Source: Fictibacillus phosphorivorans (GTDB taxonomy: Bacteria > Bacillota > Bacilli > Bacillales > Fictibacillaceae). Taken from it: 43,719 nucleotides of DNA. Made by a program: the position numbers and the translations under genes. Below, piece by piece: positions 26,614 to 36,634 of this stretch. The first letter of the stretch is position 1, and every line of letters begins with the position of its first letter. Where the stretch lies: NCBI RefSeq assembly GCF_001619875.1, contig NZ_LRFC01000010.1:1-43719 (forward strand), given 5' to 3'. The notes under the pieces are model-generated. The model searched no databases, was not told where the DNA came from, and saw nothing but the letters and a program-made list of their open reading frames with translations.

Positions 26614-28965
26614 ATGCTGAAACCTAGAACAAGGTGGGAAATCCAAGAACCCTCGGAAGAAAAGGCGAAATGGCTATCCCAGGAATTAGACGTACCTCCC
26701 CTTATTGCAAATCTGCTAATTGTAAGAGGGATTGAGACTATAGAAGAAGCACAAGCATTTTTAAAAATAGATACGAATCAGTTTCATAACCCTTTTTTGA
26801 TGGATGGCATGAAAGAAAGTGTTGAACGGATACATAAAGCGATAGAATCTGAAGAAAAAATATTAATTTTTGGAGACTATGATGCAGACGGTGTCAGCAG
26901 TACTACTGTTATGTATTATGCGCTGAAAGAATTGGGCGCACAGTTTGATTATTACATCCCAAATCGATTCACAGAAGGTTACGGACCTAATGAGCCCGCT
27001 CTCAGAAAAGCAAAAGAAGATGGATATTCCCTTGTAGTAACTGTTGATACGGGAATTTCTGCTGTTCATGAGGCAGCTGTTGCAAAAGAGATCGGACTCG
27101 ATTTTATCATTACCGATCATCATGAAGCACCGCCTGTATTACCAGACGCTTATAGCATCATCAACCCTAAAAAACCAGGCTGCACATATCCTTTTTCAGG
27201 ACTCGCAGGGGTAGGGGTTGCTTTTAAAGTAGCACACGCGCTGCACGGAAAACCTCTCTTACACTTGCTTGATTTTGCGTGTATAGGAACAATAGCCGAC
27301 CTCGTTCCTCTCGTTGATGAAAATAGAGTGATCGCCAAACTTGGAATCGAAGCACTCTCAAAAACAGATAAGATCGGTTTGCAAGAGCTTTTAAAAGTAG
27401 CTGGACTTTATGAAAAAGAACTTTCCGCGGAAGATGTAGGATTTGCGATAGGACCGAGAGTAAACGCAGCAGGCAGACTTGGTTCAGCTATGCCAGTTGT
27501 GGAGCTGTTTACCTCAAACGACCGTGAAGAATCTGCCATGCTGTCAGAAGAGATCGACTCAGTAAACAAAGAGCGTCAAGCGATCGTTAACGAAATCACG
27601 AAAGAAGCAATCGCGATGGTAGAGGAGCGTTTCCCGCCTGAGGAAAATGAAGTACTAGTACTTGCAAAAGAGGGTTGGAACCCTGGGGTAATCGGAATTG
27701 TTGCATCCCGTTTAGTAGAAAAATTTTATCGGCCAACAATCGTGCTTTGCTTAGATCCGGAGAAGGAAACGGCTAAAGGTTCGGCTAGAAGCATAAAAGG
27801 GTTCGATATGTTTGAGAACCTTTCAGAATCTAGAGATATCCTTCCCCATTTCGGAGGTCATCCAATGGCAGCAGGAATGACATTGTCGATGCATGATGTG
27901 GACGAGCTAAGAAACAGGCTTATAAAGCAAGCTAAGAATTGTTTGAAGCCAGAAGACTATCTTCCCGTTACTTCTATTGACCTTAGTGCTGCTCTAGATG
28001 AGGTTTCACTTGAAACTGTTGAGATGCTGAGTGCTCTAGCTCCTTTTGGTGTAGGAAACCCATCACCTCGTGTATTGATCGAAGAAGTGCCTATACGAGA
28101 GATGAAAAAGATTGGCAGCCAGTCGAATCACCTAAAATTACAAGTAGGAAACGGCGAGATGTCTGTATTGGACTGTATCGGTTTTCAAAAAGGAAGTTTG
28201 CTTGAAGAGATGACGCCCTATTCGCTGCTTTCATTAGTGGGTCAAATTCAGCTTAACGAATGGAACGGATATCGAAAACCTCAACTGCTTCTTGAGGATC
28301 TCTCTGTAAATCATTTTCAGCTTTTCGACTACCGCGGCCTAAAAGACGCTGTCAAGAGGTTGCTGGGTCTGCCATATTCCAAAACGTGTTTTATTGCGTT
28401 TGAAAAAGATACATTAAATCTTGCTGGACTTGAGGGATTGAAAGAACACGTGATCGGACAAGATGAGCTATTTGCACTTCCGAAAGATTATTTTAAAGAT
28501 AAATATTTAGTGTTCCTAGATGTTCCTTCCTCTCTTGCTTCGTTTTCTGAATGGCTGGAAACAATCGGAGAACCTGCTCGTATTTATGCGGTGTTTCATC
28601 AGAACACAGAACATTTTTTCACTACGCTGCCAACAAGAGAACACTTTAAATGGTTTTATGGATTTTTAGCAAAACGAAAAACGTTTAATGTTCGTAAAGA
28701 TGGAGCGGAACTCGCGAAATGGAAGGGATGGTCAAAAGAAACAATAGATTTCATGTCAAAGGTGTTTTTTGAGCTGGATTTTGTTACAATAGACGATGGT
28801 GTTATTTTCATTAATAAAGAACCTAGCAAAAGAGAATTAGAAAGTTCTGAAACGTATCAGAGAAAGTTTGAACAAGCAGATATTGAGAATCAGCTCGTTT
28901 ATTCTTCTTATCATTCTTTAAAAAGCTGGTTTACAGAACAAACACGGCCAAAAGCCAGTTTGTAA
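26614..28965 (+). CDS. recJ: Single-stranded-DNA-specific exonuclease RecJ
   Basis: RecJ is a 5'-3' exonuclease in recombination and repair. The DHH-family motifs [36 protein letters not shown] and the DHHA1 motif [13 protein letters not shown] are intact. The C-terminal extension seen in Bacillus RecJ accounts for the 783-residue length. It is followed 20 nt later by apt. Confidence 0.96.
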   Translation: MLKPRTRWEIQEPSEEKAKWLSQELDVPPLIANLLIVRGIETIEEAQAFLKIDTNQFHNPFLMDGMKESVERIHKAIESEEKILIFGDYDADGVSSTTVMYYALKELGAQFDYYIPNRFTEGYGPNEPALRKAKEDGYSLVVTVDTGISAVHEAAVAKEIGLDFIITDHHEAPPVLPDAYSIINPKKPGCTYPFSGLAGVGVAFKVAHALHGKPLLHLLDFACIGTIADLVPLVDENRVIAKLGIEALSKTDKIGLQELLKVAGLYEKELSAEDVGFAIGPRVNAAGRLGSAMPVVELFTSNDREESAMLSEEIDSVNKERQAIVNEITKEAIAMVEERFPPEENEVLVLAKEGWNPGVIGIVASRLVEKFYRPTIVLCLDPEKETAKGSARSIKGFDMFENLSESRDILPHFGGHPMAAGMTLSMHDVDELRNRLIKQAKNCLKPEDYLPVTSIDLSAALDEVSLETVEMLSALAPFGVGNPSPRVLIEEVPIREMKKIGSQSNHLKLQVGNGEMSVLDCIGFQKGSLLEEMTPYSLLSLVGQIQLNEWNGYRKPQLLLEDLSVNHFQLFDYRGLKDAVKRLLGLPYSKTCFIAFEKDTLNLAGLEGLKEHVIGQDELFALPKDYFKDKYLVFLDVPSSLASFSEWLETIGEPARIYAVFHQNTEHFFTTLPTREHFKWFYGFLAKRKTFNVRKDGAELAKWKGWSKETIDFMSKVFFELDFVTIDDGVIFINKEPSKRELESSETYQRKFEQADIENQLVYSSYHSLKSWFTEQTRPKASL

Positions 28966-28985
28966 TTTTCAGGAGGCACAAATTC

Positions 28986-29498
28986 ATGGATTATAAGCCG
29001 TTTATTTCAGTAGTAGAAAATTTTCCAATTGAAGGCATTCGTTTTAAAGATATCACTTCACTAATGTCTGATGGTGCAGTATATAAACAAGCAATGGATG
29101 ATATTGCTGTGTACGCTAAAGAAAAACAGGTTGATGTTATTGTTGGACCTGAAGCACGTGGATTTATCGTAGGATGTCCTGTAGCTTACACTCTTGGACT
29201 AGGATTCGTCCCGGTTCGTAAAGAAGGAAAACTTCCTCGTGAAGTGATCAAAGTTGATTACGGGCTTGAATATGGTAAAGATGTTTTAACAATGCATAAA
29301 GATGCAATCAAACCAGGACAAAGAGTTTTGATTACAGATGATTTACTTGCTACAGGCGGAACAATTGAAGCAACGATTAAACTTGTTGAAGAACTTGGCG
29401 GAGTGGTTGTCGGAATCGCATTCATGATCGAGCTTACTTATCTAGATGGTCGTAAGAAGCTTTCAGGTTATGATATCTTCACTTTAACTCAATACTAA
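28986..29498 (+). CDS. apt: Adenine phosphoribosyltransferase Apt
   Basis: Apt salvages adenine to AMP with PRPP. The 170-residue protein shows [12 protein letters not shown] at the N terminus, [10 protein letters not shown], and the PRPP-binding motif [13 protein letters not shown]. It lies in the conserved recJ-apt-relA order. Confidence 0.97.
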   Translation: MDYKPFISVVENFPIEGIRFKDITSLMSDGAVYKQAMDDIAVYAKEKQVDVIVGPEARGFIVGCPVAYTLGLGFVPVRKEGKLPREVIKVDYGLEYGKDVLTMHKDAIKPGQRVLITDDLLATGGTIEATIKLVEELGGVVVGIAFMIELTYLDGRKKLSGYDIFTLTQY

Positions 29499-29504
29499 AA
29501 AGAT

Positions 29505-29535
29505 GAGAGAGTTCCTTTTAAAGGGGCTCTTTTTT
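29505..29535 (+). terminator. Terminator after apt
   Basis: The hairpin AGAGAGTTCCTTT / AAAGGGGCTCT (with G-U pairs and a bulge) is followed by six T. Confidence 0.75.
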
Positions 29536-29546
29536 AGATTCTCTTC

Positions 29547-29618
29547 TAAAAGGTTGTTATTTTTGGCTGTTTTCGTAAACTTTGTAGTTTTATGTTTACA
29601 ACAACAACCTTTTTTTAC
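29547..29618. repeat. Inverted repeat enclosing a solitary tail box
   Basis: AAAAGGTTGTT (29547-29557) and AACAACCTTTT (29604-29614) are complementary, and T residues follow. Within the 46-nt interval the minus strand at 29590-29565 carries the box ACAAAGTTTACGAAAACAGC seen after the R1 copies. No full R1 is present here. Confidence 0.65.
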
Positions 29619-29667
29619 AATCCTGTCACAAAAACTGCCCATTCATTCGACAAATTTCGTTTTTCGC

Positions 29668-29696
29668 TTTACATGAGGGTTCAATTTAACGATAAT
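29668..29696 (+). promoter_or_regulatory. Sigma-A promoter of relA
   Basis: TTTACA (29668-29673), a 17-nt spacer and GATAAT (29691-29696) precede relA by 35 nt. Confidence 0.65.
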
Positions 29697-29731
29697 AGAA
29701 GCAATATACAATGACAACGTAAGGTGATTCC

Positions 29732-31915
29732 ATGACGATTGAGCAAGTATTGCAAAAAGCGGAAAGCTATCTGTCTAAAGACGATATTGGCTTTATTACG
29801 AAAGCCTATGAATACGCAAAAAGTGCACATGAGGGACAATTCCGTAAATCAGGAGAGCCCTATATTCATCATCCTGTTGAAGTGGCAGCTATCCTTGTAA
29901 ACCTGCAAATGGATCCTGTAACTGTAGCTGCAGGGTTTCTTCACGATGTAGTTGAAGATACTTCTATTTCTCTAAAGGATATATCCAACCAGTTTAATGA
30001 AGAAGTGGCCATGCTTGTTGACGGTGTTACAAAACTGAAAAAGATCAAGTTCAAGTCTAAAGAGGAACAGCAGGCTGAGAATCACCGCAAGATGTTTGTT
30101 GCGATGGCACAAGATATCAGATGTATTCTGATTAAGCTTGCTGACCGTCTTCACAACATGCGTACACTGAAACATATGCCAAAAGAAAAGCAGATACAAA
30201 AAGCAAATGAAACGCTGGAAATCTTCGCGCCGCTTGCCCATCGTCTTGGGATTTCAACTATTAAGTGGGAGCTAGAAGATGTATCTTTAAGGTATTTAAA
30301 TCCACAGCAATACTACAGAATCGTTAACTTAATGCAGCAAAAACGCGCTGAACGGGAAGAGTATGTTCATCAAGTAATGGATGAAATGAAGAGCAAGCTC
30401 ACAGAAGTTAACATTCAGGTGGATATTTCTGGAAGACCTAAGCATATATACAGCATTTATCGGAAAATGGCTAAACAAGGCAAGCAGTTTAACGAGATCT
30501 ATGACCTGCTTGCCGTTCGAATTATCGTTCAAAATATTAAAGATTGCTATGCTGCATTAGGGATTATCCACACTGCCTATAAACCTATGCCAGGACGCTT
30601 TAAGGATTACATTGCGATGCCTAAAGCAAATATGTACCAGTCTCTTCATACGACCGTTATCGGACCAAAAGGAGATCCGCTCGAAGTCCAGATCAGAACT
30701 GCAGATATGCACCGTGTAGCGGAATACGGGATCGCTGCACACTGGGCTTACAAAGAAGGTGCTGCAAAAGCACCTGTTAGTACGTTTGAAAATAAACTGA
30801 CGTGGTTCCGTGAAATTCTTGAATGGCAAAATGATGTTGTAGATGCTGAAGAATTTATGGAATCTTTAAAAGTCGACCTTTTCTCTGATATGGTGTTTGT
30901 CTTCACGCCTAAAGGAGATGTTTATGAACTGCCTTCAGGTTCAGTTCCGATTGACTTTGCCTACCGTATCCATACGGAAATTGGCAACAGGTGTATCGGA
31001 GCTAAGGTGAACGGGAAGATGGTCACATTAGATTATCGTTTAAAAACTGGAGATATCATAGAGATTTTAACGAGCAAACATTCTTATGGACCAAGCCAAG
31101 ATTGGCTGAAGATCACTCAAAGCTCTCATGCAAAAAATAAAATCCGACAATGGTTTAAGCGTGAAAGAAGAGAAGAGAACGTTGCAAAAGGGAAAGAGCT
31201 CGTCGAAAAAGAGATTAAGAATCGAGGTTACGAGCTTAAAGACATTTTCACAACTGAAAACCTTCAATATGTCGCTCAAAAGTATAATTTTGCAGGCGAG
31301 GAAGACATGTATGCAGCAGTCGGCTATAACGGTATAACAGCGGCTCAAATCGCTACACGACTAACAGATAAGGTGCGTCGTAAAAAAGAGCAAGATCCTG
31401 ACAATTCGGATCTCCTTGATGCGATTAGGGATTCTGCTGATAAGCCTGAGCCCAAAAAACGAACAGATTCTGGTATTGTCGTAAAAGGCATTGATAATAT
31501 GCTTATTCGTTTATCGAAGTGCTGTAATCCAGTACCTGGAGATGACATTGTAGGGTATATTACAAAAGGCCGCGGTGTTTCTGTTCACCGGGAAGACTGT
31601 GTGAATGTTCATAATGAAGATGCTCAAGTACGTCTATTGCCTGTTGAGTGGGAAGGTAACTTGGAACAGCCAAAAAATTACAATGTGGATATTGAAATTA
31701 ACGGCTTTGACCGTCGTGGTCTTCTTAATGAGGTTCTGCATGCAGTTGCAGAAACAAAGACAAACATTACAGCAGTCAGCGGTAAATCAGATCGAAATAA
31801 AATGGCAACAATCAGCATGTCCATTTCAATCCATAATGTTAGTCATCTGCAAAAAGTTGTAGAGCGAATTAAACGGATTCCTGATATATATGCTGTAAGA
31901 CGGCTGATGCAATAG
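29732..31915 (+). CDS. relA: Bifunctional (p)ppGpp synthetase/hydrolase Rel
   Basis: This is the main stringent response enzyme of Firmicutes. Domains in order are an HD hydrolase (about residues 35-180, with HHPVEVA and FLHDVVEDT), the synthetase (with YQSLHTTVIGP), TGS (VFTPKGDVYELP, about 390-450), the linker with the conserved cysteines KCCNPVPGD, and a C-terminal ACT domain. All hydrolase and synthetase motifs look intact over 727 residues. dtd follows 21 nt downstream, a conserved pairing. Confidence 0.97.
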   Translation: MTIEQVLQKAESYLSKDDIGFITKAYEYAKSAHEGQFRKSGEPYIHHPVEVAAILVNLQMDPVTVAAGFLHDVVEDTSISLKDISNQFNEEVAMLVDGVTKLKKIKFKSKEEQQAENHRKMFVAMAQDIRCILIKLADRLHNMRTLKHMPKEKQIQKANETLEIFAPLAHRLGISTIKWELEDVSLRYLNPQQYYRIVNLMQQKRAEREEYVHQVMDEMKSKLTEVNIQVDISGRPKHIYSIYRKMAKQGKQFNEIYDLLAVRIIVQNIKDCYAALGIIHTAYKPMPGRFKDYIAMPKANMYQSLHTTVIGPKGDPLEVQIRTADMHRVAEYGIAAHWAYKEGAAKAPVSTFENKLTWFREILEWQNDVVDAEEFMESLKVDLFSDMVFVFTPKGDVYELPSGSVPIDFAYRIHTEIGNRCIGAKVNGKMVTLDYRLKTGDIIEILTSKHSYGPSQDWLKITQSSHAKNKIRQWFKRERREENVAKGKELVEKEIKNRGYELKDIFTTENLQYVAQKYNFAGEEDMYAAVGYNGITAAQIATRLTDKVRRKKEQDPDNSDLLDAIRDSADKPEPKKRTDSGIVVKGIDNMLIRLSKCCNPVPGDDIVGYITKGRGVSVHREDCVNVHNEDAQVRLLPVEWEGNLEQPKNYNVDIEINGFDRRGLLNEVLHAVAETKTNITAVSGKSDRNKMATISMSISIHNVSHLQKVVERIKRIPDIYAVRRLMQ

Positions 31916-31936
31916 GCGTAAGGGAAGTGATTAATA

Positions 31937-32380
31937 GTGAAGGTTGTATTGCAGCGCGCTAAACATGCAGAGGTTACTGTTGATTCTGAAGTGAAAGGTA
32001 CAATCGACAGCGGGCTTATGCTATTAGTTGGTGTTACACATGATGATACAGAGAAAGACGCTGATTATTTAGCAGAAAAAATCGTAAATCTTCGTATCTT
32101 TGAAGATGAAAATGAAAAGATGAACTTGTCACTGAAAGATATCGGCGGCAGCATTCTGTCTATTTCTCAATTTACTCTGTACGGTGATACGAAAAAAGGA
32201 AGACGGCCGAATTTCATGGAAGCCGCAAAACCTGATCATGCGATTACCATGTATGAGTATTTTAACAACAAGCTCAAGAATTTAGGTGTTCATGTTGAGA
32301 CAGGTGTTTTTGGTGCAATGATGGATGTAACGTTTACGAATGATGGCCCTGTAACCTTGATTTTGGACTCAAAAATGTAA
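31937..32380 (+). CDS. dtd: D-aminoacyl-tRNA deacylase Dtd
   Basis: Dtd removes D-amino acids, and glycine mischarged on tRNA-Ala, from tRNA. The 147-residue protein has the family motif [19 protein letters not shown] and the C-terminal [18 protein letters not shown] segment. GTG 31937 follows AAGGGAAGTGA. It is co-transcribed with relA. Confidence 0.96.
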   Translation: MKVVLQRAKHAEVTVDSEVKGTIDSGLMLLVGVTHDDTEKDADYLAEKIVNLRIFEDENEKMNLSLKDIGGSILSISQFTLYGDTKKGRRPNFMEAAKPDHAITMYEYFNNKLKNLGVHVETGVFGAMMDVTFTNDGPVTLILDSKM

Positions 32381-32394
32381 ATACAAATGAATGA

Positions 32395-32441
32395 AACCTT
32401 CGCCTTGTTGGAAAGACTAAATCAAAAAAGGCGGAGGGTTT
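32395..32441 (+). terminator. Terminator-like hairpin after dtd
   Basis: AACCTTCGCCTT (32395-32406) pairs with AAGGCGGAGGGTT (32428-32440) with one bulge and a G-U pair; T residues follow. The 3' arm contains GGAGGG, the ribosome binding site of the small gene at 32445. Confidence 0.7.
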
Positions 32442-32444
32442 TTA

Positions 32445-32618
32445 ATGAGGCAGAACCGAAAAGGTATTGAAGGGGTTCCTGTTTGGAAGAATTTAAGTTT
32501 TCATGACTTTCTTTCACTCGAAAAATCATCGAACAACATGGAGCTCGCAGAAGAGTTTGGATTAAACTTGTATCAAGTCAATCAATTAAGGAAAAAAATA
32601 AAACGCGAAAACTATTGA
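32445..32618 (+). CDS. Small 57-residue protein, HTH-like, unknown function
   Basis: The product begins MRQNRKGIEGVPVW and ends in LAEEFGLNLYQVNQLRKKIK, a segment that looks like a helix-turn-helix recognition unit, with a basic C terminus. GGAGGG at 32433-32438 lies 6 nt before the ATG and is unusually strong, but it lies in the 3' arm of the preceding hairpin. The stop codon overlaps the -35 of the hisS promoter. A small gene (yrzK) occurs in about this position in B. subtilis; I cannot confirm orthology. Confidence 0.7.
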   Translation: MRQNRKGIEGVPVWKNLSFHDFLSLEKSSNNMELAEEFGLNLYQVNQLRKKIKRENY

Positions 32619-32644
32619 CATCATACCCTAATGAAAAGTATGAT
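32615..32644 (+). promoter_or_regulatory. Sigma-A promoter of the hisS-aspS T-box leader
   Basis: TTGACA (32615-32620), an 18-nt spacer and TATGAT (32639-32644) are present. The predicted transcription start is near 32651, at the beginning of the T-box RNA. Confidence 0.82.
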
Positions 32645-32650
32645 AGTCTA

Positions 32651-32928
32651 CAATTCCAAAATGTAAAACTGATGACGAAGAAAAGTACCTTTACCCCACA
32701 GGGTTAGAGAGGAAATACCACGGCTGGAAGTATTTCTCCCTGATGATAGAGCGAAAGACACTTCATAGGTTTTAATTCGAACGGTTATTTTAAACCTCAG
32801 TAGAGTTACACGTGGGCAATCGTTACTTGCAAAATGAGGAAGCTATTTAGCTTCGAAGCAGGGTGGCACCGCGGGAAATCCCGTCCCTTATGAAATGACA
32901 GATTTCATAAGGGACGGGATTTTTTTAT
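32651..32928 (+). ncRNA. T-box riboswitch leader of hisS-aspS, apparent tRNA-Asp determinants
   Basis: The leader has GATGACGAAGAAAAGTA (Stem I base with the AGTA box), a long Stem I, and the T-box core AGGGTGGCACCGCGG at about 32860. A terminator stem CCCGTCCCTTATGAAAT and its complement ends in seven T at about 32928. The 3' side of the specifier loop reads GAAA-GAC-A-CTTC (32754-32764). CTTC pairs with GAAG of the 5' strand, leaving GAC plus a purine as the canonical specifier, with CAC overlapping at 32759-32761. The T-box variable base is C, pairing discriminator G73 of tRNA-Asp, whereas tRNA-His has C73. Confidence 0.9.
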
Positions 32929-32988
32929 TTGGTTGTTTTCTAACATATTGTGCCTTAAAGGCATTGTGTTCGAGTCTCATACTTGAAC

Positions 32989-33157
32989 AGTTGGTTGGAG
33001 CGCAAGGTGTGAGACTCCTGCGGGACGAGTGGGACAGGTGAGACTCCTAACAGCGCATAGCGCTAGGAGGCTCACCGCACACCCCGCAAAAAGCGAGCAC
33101 CTAGAGCGGAAATCAACCACTTTCATAAGAGCAACAAAGTACACGAAAACTGTTTTT
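32989..33157 (+). repeat. Intergenic repeat R1, full copy with tail box, inside the hisS leader
   Basis: The copy runs from AGTTGGTTGGAGCG to GCGGAAATCAACCACT and includes GTGAGACTCCTGCGGGACGA and AGGAGGCTCACCGCAC. The tail box AAGAGCAACAAAGTACACG, then AAAACTGTTTTT, follows at 33127-33157. It sits between the T-box terminator and hisS, so it is part of every full-length hisS transcript. Confidence 0.88.
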
Positions 33158-33189
33158 GATTTTAACAAAAAACGGGAGGATGAAAGAAA

Positions 33190-34458
33190 ATGAGTATTAA
33201 TATTCCAAGGGGAACGAAAGATATACTCCCAGGAGAAGTAGAAAAGTGGCAGCTGATTGAACAAAAAGCGAAAGAAGTATCAGCGCGTTTTAACTATAAA
33301 GAGATCCGCACACCGATCTTTGAACATACAGACCTGTTCCAGCGAGGTGTAGGTGACTCAACAGATATCGTACAAAAAGAAATGTACACATTCAATGATC
33401 GCGGTGACCGCAGTTTAACTCTTCGTCCAGAAGGAACAGCGCCTGTAACTCGATCCTACGTAGAAAATAAAATGTTCGGTCTTGCAGGGCAGCCAGTAAA
33501 GTTATTTTACATCCAGCCTATGTTCCGTTATGAAAGACCACAAGCAGGGCGTTATCGTCAATTTGTACAGTTTGGTATTGAAGCAATGGGTTCAGCAGAT
33601 CCTGCCATTGATGCAGAAGTAATCTCACTTGCGATGACGGTATATAGAGAGCTTGGTTTGAAAAAGCTTCGTCTCGTGTTAAATACATTAGGAGATGCTG
33701 AAAGCCGCAAGTCTCATAAAGAAGCATTGATCGCACATTTTGAACCGAGAATTGATGAATTCTGTTCAGATTGTCAGAACCGATTATTGAAAAATCCACT
33801 TCGAATTCTAGATTGTAAAAAAGACCGTGATCACGAACTTATGAAGAATGCTCCTTCAATCTTGGAATATTTAAACGAAGAGTCGAAAACGTACTTTGAA
33901 GACGTGAAGTCAAGCTTAGAAGCAATGAACATTGAGTATGTGATCGACCCAACGCTAGTTAGAGGATTAGATTACTACAACCACACTGCGTTTGAAATCA
34001 TGAGTGAAGCAGACGGCTTTGGCGCAATTACAACACTAAGCGGCGGCGGCAGATACAATGGTCTAGTTGAAGACTTAGGCGGTCCTGCTACTCCTAGTAT
34101 CGGTTTTGCGATGAGCTTAGAACGGCTTTTGTTAGCACTTGAAGCAGAAGGCGTAACGCTAAAAACAAAAGAAGAACTTGACTGTTATGTTGTTGCACTT
34201 GGTGATGAAGCAAAACAAAAATCCGTATCGATTTTAAGTCAGCTTCGTCAGAATGGCATTAAGAGTGACAAAGATTACTTAGATAAAAAGATGAAAGCAC
34301 AATTTAAAGCTGCTGACCGATTGATGGCAAAATATGTTGCTATATTGGGTGAAGAAGAGCTTTCAAAAGGAATCATAAAGGTTAAAAATATGGATTCTGG
34401 CGATCAACAAGAAGTAGTGATCGAAGAATTGAGCACATTTATTAAGCAAGGGAAATAA
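33190..34458 (+). CDS. hisS: Histidyl-tRNA synthetase HisS
   Basis: HisS is a class II synthetase. Motif 2 [20 protein letters not shown], the histidine-binding segment [15 protein letters not shown] and motif 3 [15 protein letters not shown] are intact, with a C-terminal anticodon-binding domain. The 422-residue length is typical. The ribosome binding site is GGGAGG. aspS follows 14 nt downstream. Confidence 0.97.
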   Translation: MSINIPRGTKDILPGEVEKWQLIEQKAKEVSARFNYKEIRTPIFEHTDLFQRGVGDSTDIVQKEMYTFNDRGDRSLTLRPEGTAPVTRSYVENKMFGLAGQPVKLFYIQPMFRYERPQAGRYRQFVQFGIEAMGSADPAIDAEVISLAMTVYRELGLKKLRLVLNTLGDAESRKSHKEALIAHFEPRIDEFCSDCQNRLLKNPLRILDCKKDRDHELMKNAPSILEYLNEESKTYFEDVKSSLEAMNIEYVIDPTLVRGLDYYNHTAFEIMSEADGFGAITTLSGGGRYNGLVEDLGGPATPSIGFAMSLERLLLALEAEGVTLKTKEELDCYVVALGDEAKQKSVSILSQLRQNGIKSDKDYLDKKMKAQFKAADRLMAKYVAILGEEELSKGIIKVKNMDSGDQQEVVIEELSTFIKQGK

Positions 34459-34472
34459 GGAGGACACATCAC

Positions 34473-36251
34473 ATGGAATATCGCACACATCAATGCGGAA
34501 AGATTACGGAACAATTTATCGGTGAAAAGGTAACGATCACTGGATGGGTACAAAAAAGACGAGACTTAGGCGGATTGATCTTCATTGATCTTCGTGACCG
34601 TTCTGGAGTTGTACAGATCGTCTTTTCGCCTGAAGTATCAGCAGAAGCACTAGAAACAGCTGAGAAAGTAAGAAGTGAGTATGTTCTTACTGTAACTGGA
34701 AATGTCATTGAACGTGATCCGAGTACTGTAAACCCTGTTATGGCTACAGGTAAGGTCGAAATTTCTGGTGAAGATATTAAAATATTGAACAGCGCAAAAA
34801 CACCTCCGTTCTCTATTAGTGAAGATATGGAAATTACAGAAGACGTTCGTTTGAAATACCGTTACCTAGACTTGCGTCGTCCTGTTATGCAAGAAACAAT
34901 GAAGATGAGACATGAGGTAACACGCTATATCCGCAACTTCCTTGAGAATGATGAATTTATGGAGATGGAAACACCGATGCTTACGAAGAGCACACCAGAA
35001 GGAGCTCGTGATTACCTTGTACCGAGTCGTGTGCACCCAGGAGAGTTTTATGCTCTTCCCCAATCTCCACAATTATTTAAGCAGCTTTTAATGGTTTCTG
35101 GTTTTGAGAAATACTATCAAATTGTTCGTTGTTTTAGAGATGAGGACCTCCGTGCAGACCGTCAGCCGGAATTCACACAAGTCGATATCGAAACTTCTTT
35201 TATGGGTCAGGAACCACTCTTATCTATGATGGAAGAGATGATGACTGGTTTATTGGAAAAAGTAAAAGGTGTTGAGATTCCAAAGCCATTCCCAAGAATG
35301 ACTTACAAAGAAGCGATGGACCGCTATGGTTCAGATAAACCCGACACTCGTTTTGGTCTAGAACTTACTAATGTATCCGAAATTGTGAAGAATTCAGGTT
35401 TTAAAGTATTTGCTGCAGCAGTTGAGAACGGCGGACAAGTTAAAGCGATCAACGTTAAAGGAAATGCAGCAAGCTATTCTAGGAAAGATATCGATGGACT
35501 TACTGAATTTACAGCACGATACGGAGCAAAAGGTCTAGCTTGGATGAAAGTTGAGGCAGAAGGCTTAAAAGGACCGATCTCCAAATTCTTTAACGAAGAA
35601 GATGCAGCAAACCTTACACGTGCACTTCAAGCAGAAGAAGGAGATTTGCTATTATTCGTAGCAGATAAGCCTTCAGTAGTAGCAGACAGCTTAGGGGCTC
35701 TTAGACAAAAATTAGGAAAAGATCTCGATCTGATTGATCAATCCAAATTCAATTTCTTATGGGTCGTCGATTTCCCTCTTGTGGAGTACGATGAAGATGC
35801 AAATCGCTACGTTGCTCTTCACCATCCATTTACAATGCCAAAGACAGAAGATCTTCATCTAATGGATTCTAATCCGGCTGAAGTAAGGGCTCAAGCGTAT
35901 GATTTAGTTCTGAACGGATATGAGCTAGGCGGCGGATCACAGCGTATCTACCAGCGAGATATTCAAGAAAAAATGTTTAAAACATTAGGGTTCACTGAGG
36001 AAGCGGCACGTGAAGAGTTTGGGTTCCTTTTAGAAGCATTTGAGTATGGAACACCTCCGCATGGCGGAATTGCTCTAGGACTGGATCGTATGGTAATGCT
36101 TTTAGCTGGCAGAACCAACTTAAGAGATACGATTGCATTTCCAAAAACGGCTTCAGCTTCATGCTTGTTGACAAACGCACCATCCCAGGTGAATGAAAAG
36201 CAATTAGATGAACTGCACCTTTCTGTTAAAGTAAAGCAAGAGAGTAAGTAA
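34473..36251 (+). CDS. aspS: Aspartyl-tRNA synthetase AspS
   Basis: This bacterial-type AspRS of 592 residues has an N-terminal OB-fold anticodon domain ([20 protein letters not shown]), the class II core, a GAD insertion domain and motif 3 [22 protein letters not shown] precedes ATG 34473. It shares the T-box leader with hisS. Confidence 0.97.
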   Translation: MEYRTHQCGKITEQFIGEKVTITGWVQKRRDLGGLIFIDLRDRSGVVQIVFSPEVSAEALETAEKVRSEYVLTVTGNVIERDPSTVNPVMATGKVEISGEDIKILNSAKTPPFSISEDMEITEDVRLKYRYLDLRRPVMQETMKMRHEVTRYIRNFLENDEFMEMETPMLTKSTPEGARDYLVPSRVHPGEFYALPQSPQLFKQLLMVSGFEKYYQIVRCFRDEDLRADRQPEFTQVDIETSFMGQEPLLSMMEEMMTGLLEKVKGVEIPKPFPRMTYKEAMDRYGSDKPDTRFGLELTNVSEIVKNSGFKVFAAAVENGGQVKAINVKGNAASYSRKDIDGLTEFTARYGAKGLAWMKVEAEGLKGPISKFFNEEDAANLTRALQAEEGDLLLFVADKPSVVADSLGALRQKLGKDLDLIDQSKFNFLWVVDFPLVEYDEDANRYVALHHPFTMPKTEDLHLMDSNPAEVRAQAYDLVLNGYELGGGSQRIYQRDIQEKMFKTLGFTEEAAREEFGFLLEAFEYGTPPHGGIALGLDRMVMLLAGRTNLRDTIAFPKTASASCLLTNAPSQVNEKQLDELHLSVKVKQESK

Positions 36252-36296
36252 ACGAATATTTAGAAAAATACGAATTGTTTTTTACGGAGACACATT

Positions 36297-36325
36297 TTGT
36301 CTTGTATTTGATATCTTCGTATGAT
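36297..36325 (+). promoter_or_regulatory. Sigma-A promoter of 6S RNA
   Basis: TTGTCT (36297-36302), a 17-nt spacer and TATGAT (36320-36325) predict a start near 36332, just before the 6S closing stem. Confidence 0.7.
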
Positions 36326-36332
36326 AGTATGA

Positions 36333-36529
36333 ATTTAAGCGATGGGTCCTATGATGACCGTTAACAACCCGAAAGTTTTGAGCCAACATTAAGTACTAGG
36401 GAGTTTGTGTTTTCTCACAGCGTCCATGCCCTGAGAGATAGGGGACGGACAAAATGCGAAACAGGGCACCCACCTGCGAGAGCAGGTTCAAAACTAAGGG
36501 AAGACGGCATTTTTGGGGCTCATTTTTTT
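36333..36529 (+). ncRNA. ssrS: 6S RNA
   Basis: 6S RNA mimics an open promoter and sequesters sigma-A RNA polymerase in stationary phase. The ends GGGTCCTATGATGACCGT and ACGGCATTTTTGGGGCTC pair to form the long closing stem, followed by a T run. The middle holds ATGCCCTGAG and CAGGGCACCCACC around the apical arm. The position between aspS and tcdA is that of B. subtilis bsrA. Exact ends are estimates. Confidence 0.82.
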
Positions 36530-36634
36530 GTGCAAAAAACCAAGTAAGCATATTGATTTTGTTTTCAAAAGTGGATATGCTGATAAAGATGCATTTTCTT
36601 TATTTTGTGCACGCTGAAAGGAGATTTCTTTAGT

